Below are positions 47,975-54,990 of a stretch of DNA of 64,000 nucleotides, in pieces. Location of the stretch: NCBI RefSeq assembly GCF_030056575.1, contig NZ_JASHHX010000011.1:1-64000 (forward strand). The letters are read 5' to 3'. Within the stretch, counting starts at the first letter, position 1. The number at the start of each line of letters is the position of its first letter. Source of the stretch: Rhodoblastus sp. 17X3. GTDB lineage: Bacteria > Pseudomonadota > Alphaproteobacteria > Rhizobiales > Beijerinckiaceae. A program made the position numbers and the translations under genes. Under the pieces are notes generated by a model that made no database searches, was not told the origin of the DNA, and was given only the letters and a program-made list of their open reading frames with translations.

Positions 47975-48613
47975 CTACCAGCGCAGCAGACGTCCGCCCG
48001 CGAACCAGCCGAGGGCGACGACGACCGATGTCGCGATCATATACCAGACAGCGACGAAGAAGGGCGAGTCGTCCGGGCAGTTCATGGCGTAAAGCGTCGC
48101 TGCGAGCCCCGAGGCCGCGAAGGCCGCCGCCGCCCCGGCGCGCTGCGGATCGCTCGGGGCGCCATGCTTGAGCGCCAGGAACAGGCCGGCCAGCGGCGCC
48201 AGCGCCATCAGGGGAATGAGCGTCACGCAATGGACGGCGTTATGGCCGATCAGGCGCGCGCCCCATTGGTCCGCCGGGACGCTGGCCATCTCGGCCAGGC
48301 AAGCAGCCAGGACCAGAGCAGGCGCAAGCAGGACCGCGCGCCGCGCCAACCCGGATGCGACGCCCGGACGCGACAGCCGCCAGGTCAGGACCAGCCCCGT
48401 GAAGGCCATGGTCAGGGTGAAAACGAATTTGAACAGGAAACGCGGCTGGTCGAGCGAGGCGAAGAAGGTGTCGCGCAGGCCGAGAAAGAGAAAAAAGCCT
48501 ATCGCGGAGACGAGAAAGCCCAAAGCGAGGTCGAGCGCGAAGGCGCGCGACATCGGCGCGGCTTTCGTGTCGTTGTCCGCCGCCAGCGCGGCGATGAGGT
48601 CCTCGGTCTTCAT
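47975..48613 (-). CDS. nrsF: NrsF-type (DUF1109) membrane anti-sigma factor
   Basis: This 212-residue protein has six membrane helices after a short cytoplasmic N-terminus ([13 protein letters not shown]), the DUF1109/NrsF layout. In Caulobacter, NrsF holds the ECF factor SigF and releases it in response to heavy metals, depending on two periplasmic cysteines about 50 residues apart. Here C129 and C179 are present at the same spacing, supporting the same sensing role. It starts 6 bases after the sigF stop on the minus strand. The gene pair is divergent from the bufferin operon. Confidence 0.88.
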   Translation of the reverse strand: MKTEDLIAALAADNDTKAAPMSRAFALDLALGFLVSAIGFFLFLGLRDTFFASLDQPRFLFKFVFTLTMAFTGLVLTWRLSRPGVASGLARRAVLLAPALVLAACLAEMASVPADQWGARLIGHNAVHCVTLIPLMALAPLAGLFLALKHGAPSDPQRAGAAAAFAASGLAATLYAMNCPDDSPFFVAVWYMIATSVVVALGWFAGGRLLRW

Positions 48614-48618
48614 CTTCG

Positions 48619-49191
48619 TCAATCACTCAGCTTTTGATAGAGCTCCGCCAGCGCCTTGAGCCCGCGATGAACGGACACGCGCAGGGCCCCTTCGGTGACC
48701 CCCAGATTTTTCGCCGCGTCGCGCAGGCTTTCGCCGCGGATCGACACGGCTTGAATCGCCTCGCGTTGCTTCCCACTCAATTGATCGAGCAGTCGCAGGG
48801 CGTCCTGCCGCTCCAGTTCTCGCTCGACATGTTCCGCCTCCGGCGGCGCGGCGAGGACATTCTCGAAATCGGCAATATCCGTCTCGGCGCGGCGGCCGCG
48901 GCGGCGCATCATGTCGATGACCTTGTTGCGCGCGATGGCCGAAAGCCAGGGCGTCAGCGGCTGGCTGGAATCCCAGGTGTGGCGCTTGAGATGAATGGCC
49001 AGAAGGGTTTCCTGCACCGCGTCCTCCGCCTCGCTCGCCGAAAGTCCGGCGCGCGCGCAGGCCTTTCGGCACAGATTGCGCAGATAAGGCGCGAGGGCGG
49101 CGAGCAGGCGCTGGTAAGCGGCGCCGTCGCCCGCCAAGGCGGCGCGCATGGCGGCGCTCCATTCCTGATCCTGCGCCAGCAAATCCGGCAT
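48619..49191 (-). CDS. sigF: ECF sigma factor, SigF type
   Basis: This 190-residue ECF sigma factor has region 2 ([18 protein letters not shown], about 53-70, with [18 protein letters not shown]) and region 4 ([19 protein letters not shown], then [17 protein letters not shown]). It is the partner of the NrsF gene that follows. By homology to Caulobacter SigF it should direct transcription of bufferin (DUF2282/DUF692) genes under copper or heavy-metal stress. The ATG at 49191 gives a good N-terminus but is only about 6 bases from the predicted transcription start, so the message may be nearly leaderless, or Met15 (49149) may be used. Confidence 0.9.
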   Translation of the reverse strand: MPDLLAQDQEWSAAMRAALAGDGAAYQRLLAALAPYLRNLCRKACARAGLSASEAEDAVQETLLAIHLKRHTWDSSQPLTPWLSAIARNKVIDMMRRRGRRAETDIADFENVLAAPPEAEHVERELERQDALRLLDQLSGKQREAIQAVSIRGESLRDAAKNLGVTEGALRVSVHRGLKALAELYQKLSD

Positions 49192-49203
49192 CCAATACTC
49201 ATC

Positions 49204-49229
49204 TTCGCGCGAGGGCGGCGGATTGTTAC
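49204..49229 (-). promoter_or_regulatory. Putative SigF-type promoter for sigF-nrsF
   Basis: On the minus strand a -35-like GTAACA (49224-49229 on the plus strand as TGTTAC) and a -10-like CGAA (TTCG at 49204-49207) are separated by 16 bases. This agrees with the GTAACC-N16-CGAA consensus known for Caulobacter SigF, so the pair is probably autoregulated. Confidence 0.65.
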
Positions 49230-49297
49230 AACGGAAACGTCGCAATTGCACGCCGGCGCGATTTTTTCTCGCGGAGCGACTTTTTTTGCGATCCGGC

Positions 49298-49324
49298 GTA
49301 ACGGCATGGCGCGGCCCGCGTATG
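49298..49324 (+). promoter_or_regulatory. Putative SigF-type promoter for the bufferin operon
   Basis: GTAACG at 49298-49303, a 15-base spacer, then CGTATG at 49319-49324, facing the DUF2282 gene 45 bases on. The -35 element matches the one in front of sigF exactly in five of six positions; the -10 starts with the CG typical of this sigma class but differs after that. Confidence 0.6.
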
Positions 49325-49368
49325 GTTGGACAGGCGAACAAGCCTGCCCCAGCAAAGGAGATTTCTTG

Positions 49369-49674
49369 ATGAGCAAATCCAGCATGACCCGCGATCTCGT
49401 CGTTTCGGCATCGCTCGCCGCCTCGCTGATGACGGCCCTCGCCGCCGTTCCGGCCAAGGCCGAAAGCAAGCAGGAAAAATGTTTCGGCGTGGCCCTCAAG
49501 GGCGCCAATGATTGCGCGGCGGGCGCCGGCACGACCTGCGCCGGAACCTCCGCGATCGATTATCAGGGCAATAGCTGGAAATTCGTGCCCAAGGGAACCT
49601 GCGAAGCCATGAAGCTTCCGGGCGGCCGCACCGGCTCGCTGACCGCGCTCGACCGTGATCGTTCGAAGTCGTGA
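49369..49674 (+). CDS. bufA1: Bufferin-type metallophore precursor, BufA1 (DUF2282) family
   Basis: This 101-residue protein has a Sec signal peptide (about residues 1-31, ending near PAKA) and a mature part with four cysteines: C38 (EKCFGVA), C49 (NDCAAG), C57 (TTCAGT) and C78 (KGTCEA), plus [16 protein letters not shown], the family's signature end. In bufferins, an MNIO enzyme oxidises cysteines into copper-binding heterocycles before export, which protects against copper. AAAGGAG is an ideal ribosome binding site. A serine/asparagine-free Gly/Thr linker separates the Cys pairs. It is the first gene of the operon with the fused bufB-bufC and a DoxX gene. Confidence 0.92.
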   Translation: MSKSSMTRDLVVSASLAASLMTALAAVPAKAESKQEKCFGVALKGANDCAAGAGTTCAGTSAIDYQGNSWKFVPKGTCEAMKLPGGRTGSLTALDRDRSKS

Positions 49675-49708
49675 TTTTCGAAGTTGTGATTTGAGGAGGC
49701 GCGTCGCC

Positions 49709-51376
49709 ATGAATGCTTTCGCCGAAATTCGCCGGTCAAAGCCTGCTCTCGCGGAAAACTGCGTGGGCGCGGGGCTGAAGCCGGCGCATTATGCGGAGAT
49801 TCTGGCGGCGCGGCCCGATATCGGCTTCTTCGAGATCCACGCCGAGAATTACGTGAACGCGGGCGGGCCGAATCATCGCTGGCTTGCCGCGATCCGAGAA
49901 CGTCACGAGATTTCAGTCCATGGCGTCGGCCTATCGCTCGGCTCCACGGAAAAGCTCGACCGCGACCATCTGGCGCGGCTGAAAAAGGTCGTGGCGCGCA
50001 CCGAGCCCGCGCTTGTTTCCGAACATCTCGCCTGGTGCGACTTTTCCGGCCGCGCCTTTCCCGACCTGCTGCCCCTGCCCTATGACGAAGCCGCGCTGCG
50101 CCGCGTCGCGGGCAAGATCGACTCCGTGCAGCAGGCGCTGGGTCGCGAAATCCTGATCGAAAATCCCGCGACCTATCTACGCTTCCGGGGCGACGCCCTG
50201 TCCGAGCCGCAATTTCTCCGCGAACTCTGCGAGATCGCCGGCTGCGGCCTGCTGCTCGACGTCAATAATGTCCATGTCAGCGCGATCAACCACGGCTTCG
50301 ACGCCGAAGACTATCTCGACGCATTTCCGCTGGAGCGGGTCGGAGAAATCCATCTCGCCGGCCATGCCGAGTCCCGCGACGCCCACGGCGCCTTCCTGAT
50401 CGACGATCACGGCGGCCCGGTCGCCGACGAGGTCTGGGCGCTCTATCGCCATGTGATCGCGCGCGCCGGCCCACGCCCCACCCTGATCGAATGGGACAAT
50501 AATATTCCGGACTGGCCTGTCCTGCTCGGCGAGACATTGAAAGCGCGCAGGACGCTTGACGCCCGCAGCCCGCTCCCCCGTCACGAGGGGCGGATCGAGC
50601 CGAAAAGCGAGGCCGCGCCGGCCAGCGATGTTTGGCAAGCCGCTTTCGCGACGGCCCTGCGGGACCCCGAGGCGCCCGTCCCGGCGCTGTTCGCGCCCTG
50701 CGACGCGGAGGCGCGTTTCGCGGTCTATCGCAATAATTCCGCCGTGGCGGAGATCGGCGCGCTCAAGGAGCAATTTCCGACCGTGCTGCAACTGGTGGGC
50801 GAAGACGCCTTTTCCGGGCTCGCCCGCGCCTTCGCTCGCAAAAATCCGCCACACTCGCCCATTCTGGGTGATTACGGCGAGGATTTTCCCGATTTCGTCG
50901 CGGATTTCCTGTCGGAACACGGCGCCAAGGAAACGCCTTACCTGCCGGATGTCGCGCGCCTCGATTGGGCCTGCCTGCGCGCGCTGCGCGCGGAAGACGC
51001 CGAGCCTTGCGATGTGGCGCGGCTCGCGACGCTCGATCCGGCGCGGATCGGCGCGACTCGCGCCAGAATGCATCCCGCCGTGGCGGTGGTGGCGTCGAAC
51101 TGGCCGCTGCTGGTCCTGCGCGACCCGGAGGCGCGGGCAATCGACGACTGGCGCGCCGAAACGATTCTCGTCCTACGGCCTCAGGCCGAAGCCCGGCTGA
51201 TCGCGATTTCGCCCGGCGCCGCCGCCTTCCTCGACGCCTGCGCCAAAGGCGCGACGCTGGCCAAGGCCTCGGAGGCTGGCGCGCGAGTGGAAGTCCATTT
51301 CGATTTCGGCGCGACCCTCGTCGCTTTGACCCAGGCCGGCGCCTTCGTCGATTTCATCTCTGACACTCAAATCTAA
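49709..51376 (+). CDS. bufB: Fused MNIO enzyme (DUF692, BufB) and DUF2063 partner (BufC)
   Basis: This 555-residue protein joins two normally separate genes. Residues about 12-285 form the MNIO TIM barrel: GVGLKPAHY-like [69 protein letters not shown] and [11 protein letters not shown], with all iron-binding His/Asp/Glu motifs. Residues about 310-555 are a DUF2063-type partner ([54 protein letters not shown]), which normally recruits the precursor peptide. There is no stop between them. ATG 49709 follows GAGGAGG. By homology it converts BufA1 cysteines to thiooxazole-type ligands using iron and O2. Confidence 0.9.
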   Translation: MNAFAEIRRSKPALAENCVGAGLKPAHYAEILAARPDIGFFEIHAENYVNAGGPNHRWLAAIRERHEISVHGVGLSLGSTEKLDRDHLARLKKVVARTEPALVSEHLAWCDFSGRAFPDLLPLPYDEAALRRVAGKIDSVQQALGREILIENPATYLRFRGDALSEPQFLRELCEIAGCGLLLDVNNVHVSAINHGFDAEDYLDAFPLERVGEIHLAGHAESRDAHGAFLIDDHGGPVADEVWALYRHVIARAGPRPTLIEWDNNIPDWPVLLGETLKARRTLDARSPLPRHEGRIEPKSEAAPASDVWQAAFATALRDPEAPVPALFAPCDAEARFAVYRNNSAVAEIGALKEQFPTVLQLVGEDAFSGLARAFARKNPPHSPILGDYGEDFPDFVADFLSEHGAKETPYLPDVARLDWACLRALRAEDAEPCDVARLATLDPARIGATRARMHPAVAVVASNWPLLVLRDPEARAIDDWRAETILVLRPQAEARLIAISPGAAAFLDACAKGATLAKASEAGARVEVHFDFGATLVALTQAGAFVDFISDTQI

Positions 51377-51388
51377 GGGGAGATCTCC

Positions 51389-51886
51389 ATGAGCGCGCTG
51401 ACCGCAAATTATCCGCTTGAACTGCCCTATTGGCGGGCTGTGAAGCCCACTTTCGTCAATTTCGCGCAACTTGCGCTGCGCGTGGCGCTGGCCGTGCCGT
51501 TCTATCGTTCGGGCCTGACCAAATGGGACGGCTTCCTGAACCTGAGCGACAGCGCCGACGCGCTGTTTTCAGACGAATTCAAGCTGCACCTGTTCGGCGG
51601 CGAATATGCCTTCCCTGCCCCACATGCGATGGCTTTCGCCTCGGGCTGCATGGAAATTCTGTTGCCGATCCTGCTGGTTCTCGGGTTTGGAACGCGTCTG
51701 GCCGCGCTGGGCCTGCTGGGCATGACCGCGATCATCCAGCTTACCGCGCCCGAGGGCTGGGCCAATTTCCATCTGATCTGGGCCGCGACCGCCCTCGCCA
51801 TCCTTGTCCACGGGCCGGGCGCGTTCTCGCTCGACGCGCTGATCGGACGGGCCTTTGGAAGCTCCTTGGCCAAACGGGGAAGCTGA
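51389..51886 (+). CDS. DoxX family membrane protein (BufD-like)
   Basis: This 165-residue protein has four membrane helices of the DoxX type (LALRVALAVPFYRSGLTKWD near the N-terminus, EILLPILLVLGFGTRLAALG, then a short C-terminal helix). In bufferin and other MNIO operons a DoxX protein is a frequent last gene, of unknown but probably redox or export-related function. It begins 12 bases after the fused enzyme gene behind GGGGAGA, so it belongs to the operon. Confidence 0.88.
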   Translation: MSALTANYPLELPYWRAVKPTFVNFAQLALRVALAVPFYRSGLTKWDGFLNLSDSADALFSDEFKLHLFGGEYAFPAPHAMAFASGCMEILLPILLVLGFGTRLAALGLLGMTAIIQLTAPEGWANFHLIWAATALAILVHGPGAFSLDALIGRAFGSSLAKRGS

Positions 51887-51977
51887 CCGGGCCGCGAGCC
51901 CCCTACACAAAGCCGGCGGCATTGATTATGGTGCGGCGCATTGAGCGCCAGCGCCGCCTCCCATCGGATCGAGACCC

Positions 51978-52220
51978 ATGTCGGACCACGCCATTCCGCA
52001 TTTCCACAACCAGCCCGGACTTTCGAAAATTCGCGTCGGCGCCAGGGAATTCATGTGCATCGGCGCACTGCCGCCCTTCGACCATCCCCATGTCTATATC
52101 GACATCGGCTCGGATTCCGAGGCGATCTGCCCCTATTGCTCGACGCTTTACGTCTATGACGCCTCCCTGCACGGCCATGCCGATCCTGCGGAATGCGAAG
52201 CCCCGGCCCAAGCGGCCTGA
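51978..52220 (+). CDS. zf-CHCC zinc finger protein
   Basis: This 80-residue protein matches the zf-CHCC family, related to the complex I accessory subunit NDUFS6. The ligand pattern is Cys in EFMCIGA, His in FDHPHVYID, and the pair CPYCSTLYVYD. It probably binds one zinc ion. In alphaproteobacteria the gene commonly precedes a FAD-dependent monooxygenase, as here, 63 bases upstream. Confidence 0.9.
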   Translation: MSDHAIPHFHNQPGLSKIRVGAREFMCIGALPPFDHPHVYIDIGSDSEAICPYCSTLYVYDASLHGHADPAECEAPAQAA

Positions 52221-52283
52221 AGAGCAGCCTAAAGAGCGGCCTGAGGCGGTGCGCGGGAATTTCCGCGCCGCGGGAGTGCGCAA

Positions 52284-53486
52284 GTGACTTCGCAACAAGT
52301 TTTCGTGATCGCGGGCGGCGGCGTCGGCGGTCTTACCACTGCTCTGGCGCTGGCCAAGGCCGGCCAGCCTTCGCTGCTGCTTGAGCGCGCCTCGGCTTTC
52401 CGCGAAGTCGGCGCCGGCCTCCAGCTTTCCCCCAACGCCAGCCGCATCTTGCGGGCGCTCGGCGTGCTCGACGCCGTGATGACGCGCGCGGTCGTGCCCG
52501 ATCACGTCCGGCTCCGCCGGGGCTCCGACGGCGCCGATCTGACCAAGATCCCGCTCGGAGACGCTGAGAAACGCTGGGGAGCGCCTTATATCGCCGTCCA
52601 CCGTGCCGATCTTCTCGCCGCATTGGTCGAGCAGGCCCGGCGGGAGCCGCTGATCGAGATCAGCAATGATTCGACCCTGACCGGCTATATTCAGGACGAG
52701 AAGGGCGTGGCCGCCACCTATCGCTTCGACGGCGAATTCCGTCGCGCGTCGGGCGCCGCGCTGATCGGCGCTGATGGGGTGCGCTCCATGGTGCGCGGGC
52801 GGCTCATCGGCGGCGACGCCGACAAGCCCGCCTATACGGGCCACACCGCCTGGCGCGCCGTGCTGCCCGCGGCCAGCCTGCCCGAACCCTTCCGGCGCAG
52901 CGCCTCCAATCTCTGGTTCGGCGAGAGGGCGCATCTCGTCCATTATCCGCTGCGCGGCGGCGCCTTCGTCAATGTGGTGGCGCTGGTCGAGGACGCCTGG
53001 CGCGGCGAAAGCGAAGGCGCCGATCCCGATTTCTGGGACAATGTCGGCGATCGCAAATTCCTCATCAACCGCTTCAAGACCTGGTGCAAGGAAGCCCAGA
53101 ACCTGATCGCCGCCGGCGACGCCTGGATGCGCTGGCCGCTGTTCGACCGGCCGCCGATCGATTCGTGGTCGCGCGGCAGGGTCGCCCTGCTCGGCGACGC
53201 CGCCCATCCCATGCTACCCTATCTGGCGCAGGGCGCTGCCCAGGCGATCGAAGATTCCGCCGCGCTCGCGGCCTCGGTCGCGGCCAGTCCGGACGACCCG
53301 ACCGCCGCCTTGCAGGCCTATTCGGCCTCGCGCGCCGCCCGCGCCCGCCGCATCCAGGAAGCCTCGCGCGCCCAGGGCGAAATCTATCATCTATCTGGCG
53401 CCAAGGCCTTTGCGCGCGATGTGGTGCTGCGCCTCGCCGGCCCCGGCCGGCTGCGCGCCCGCCAGAACTGGATTTACGCAGCCTGA
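52284..53486 (+). CDS. FAD-dependent monooxygenase (UbiH/salicylate hydroxylase-like)
   Basis: This 400-residue group A flavoprotein monooxygenase has an N-terminal FAD motif IAGGGVGGLTTALALAKAG (about 9-27), a GADGVRSMVR segment (DG motif, about 162) and the second FAD motif RVALLGDAAHPMLPYLAQG (about 297-315). It hydroxylates aromatic substrates; UbiH/UbiF-type or salicylate-like activity is possible, but the substrate cannot be fixed. The start is GTG at 52284. It follows the zf-CHCC gene. Confidence 0.85.
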   Translation: MTSQQVFVIAGGGVGGLTTALALAKAGQPSLLLERASAFREVGAGLQLSPNASRILRALGVLDAVMTRAVVPDHVRLRRGSDGADLTKIPLGDAEKRWGAPYIAVHRADLLAALVEQARREPLIEISNDSTLTGYIQDEKGVAATYRFDGEFRRASGAALIGADGVRSMVRGRLIGGDADKPAYTGHTAWRAVLPAASLPEPFRRSASNLWFGERAHLVHYPLRGGAFVNVVALVEDAWRGESEGADPDFWDNVGDRKFLINRFKTWCKEAQNLIAAGDAWMRWPLFDRPPIDSWSRGRVALLGDAAHPMLPYLAQGAAQAIEDSAALAASVAASPDDPTAALQAYSASRAARARRIQEASRAQGEIYHLSGAKAFARDVVLRLAGPGRLRARQNWIYAA

Positions 53487-53552
53487 CGGCGCCAAGCCTT
53501 GCGGGCGCAGCGCGATCAGTCTAAGGACCTGCGCCTGACGCGAGAGAGCCAC

Positions 53553-54476
53553 ATGACCCATGACTCTGCCGAAGCGCCGGAGCTGCGCGCCGCCCATGTG
53601 ATCGTCGTCGCCAATGAAAAGGGCGGCTCCGGCAAGTCCACCATGTCGATCCATCTCACGGTGGCGCTGCTCAAGGCCGGCTATCGCGTCGCGACCATCG
53701 ATCTCGACACCCGCCAGCAGACCCTGACGCGCTTTTTCCAGAACCGCGCCTCCTGGGCCCGCACCGCGCCCTGGAAGGTCGAGCTGCCGAAGCATTTCGC
53801 GCCGGAGCGCGGCGAGTCGTCAAACACCCAGGAAAATGAAACTGCCGAATTCGCCACTTTCGCCGAAGCCATCGGCGAGGTTGAGCATGATTACGAATTC
53901 GTCGTGATCGACACGCCGGCAAGCGATTCCTACCTGATGCGGCTCGCCCATTCGCTGGCCGACACCCTGATCTCGCCGATGAACGACAGTTTCATCGACA
54001 TGGACGTGCTCACGCGCGTCCATCACGACCGCGGGCAGCGCGGCCTCGTCGCGCAATATGCTGAAATCGTCCTCGAGGCCCGGCGCAAGCGCCGCCTGGT
54101 GGATAATGGCCTGATCGACTGGGTTCTGGTGCGCAACCGCATCGCGACCCTGCAGACCAACAACGCCCGCCAGGTCGACAACGCCTTGCGCAAGCTTGCG
54201 GTGGAATTGCAGTTCCGCGTCGCCGAAGGCCTCCATGACCGCGTCATTTTCCGCGAATTGTTCCCGCTCGGCCTCACGGCGATGGACGCCATCGAGGAGG
54301 CCAGCCACAACCTCACGCCGTCGCAGCAATCGGCGCGGCGCGAGATTGCGACGCTGGTCAATGACCTCCGCCTGCCCTCGCGCGCCGAGGGCGCCGATTA
54401 TCTCGAATCGCGCCACGTCTGGTTCGAGGCCATCTCGAACTATTACCGCGAACTGACGGCCAAGAAGGACGACTAA
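53553..54476 (+). CDS. mipZ: Division-plane positioning ATPase MipZ
   Basis: This 307-residue ParA/MinD-type ATPase has the deviant Walker A ANEKGGSGKSTMSIHL (about 20-35) and Walker B in YEFVVIDTPASDSY (about 125). In alphaproteobacteria MipZ forms a gradient from the ParB-bound poles and inhibits FtsZ, placing the division site. ATG 53553 was chosen over an upstream frame because it gives the family's short N-terminus. Its stop overlaps the stop of the convergent peroxidase gene. Confidence 0.93.
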   Translation: MTHDSAEAPELRAAHVIVVANEKGGSGKSTMSIHLTVALLKAGYRVATIDLDTRQQTLTRFFQNRASWARTAPWKVELPKHFAPERGESSNTQENETAEFATFAEAIGEVEHDYEFVVIDTPASDSYLMRLAHSLADTLISPMNDSFIDMDVLTRVHHDRGQRGLVAQYAEIVLEARRKRRLVDNGLIDWVLVRNRIATLQTNNARQVDNALRKLAVELQFRVAEGLHDRVIFRELFPLGLTAMDAIEEASHNLTPSQQSARREIATLVNDLRLPSRAEGADYLESRHVWFEAISNYYRELTAKKDD

Positions 54477-54955
54477 AGCGCCTTCTCGATATCGCCCGCG
54501 ATGTCCTCGGGCTTGTCATTGGGCGCATAGCGTTTCAGCACCTTGCCGTCCCGCCCGACCAGGAATTTGGTGAAATTCCACTTGATCGCCTCGGTGCCAA
54601 GCAGGCCCGGCGCCGCCTTCTTGAGATGGCGATAGAGCGGATGGGCGTTGGCGCCGTTCACCTCGATCTTGGCGAACAGCGGAAAACTGACGTCATAATT
54701 CAACTCGCAGAAATTCTTGATTTCCACCTCGTCGCCCGGTTCCTGATGGCCGAACTGGTCGCAGGGAAAGCCCAGAACATCGAAGCCGCGCGTGAAAAAA
54801 CGCTGCTGCAGCGCCTCCAGCCCGGCATATTGCGGGGTGAAGCCGCATTTGCTGGCGACATTGACGATCAGCAGAACCCTGCCGTCGTAATCCGCCATTT
54901 TCTTGTTTTCGCCGTCGATGGTGCGGACTTCGATATCGGCGAATTCGGTCATCAT
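54473..54955 (-). CDS. Glutathione peroxidase
   Basis: This 160-residue thioredoxin-fold peroxidase has the active Cys (not selenocysteine) in NVASKCGFTPQYAGLE, the Gln motif FPCDQFGHQEPG and the Trp motif IKWNFTKFLVGRDG. It reduces hydroperoxides using thioredoxin or glutathione. ATG 54955 follows GGAG; an adjacent ATG at 54952 is equivalent. The polysaccharide co-polymerase gene ends 36 bases upstream on the same strand. Confidence 0.92.
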   Translation of the reverse strand: MMTEFADIEVRTIDGENKKMADYDGRVLLIVNVASKCGFTPQYAGLEALQQRFFTRGFDVLGFPCDQFGHQEPGDEVEIKNFCELNYDVSFPLFAKIEVNGANAHPLYRHLKKAAPGLLGTEAIKWNFTKFLVGRDGKVLKRYAPNDKPEDIAGDIEKAL

Positions 54956-54990
54956 GCGTTCTCCCGGCAGGCAATATGTCCTGCCGCGGA

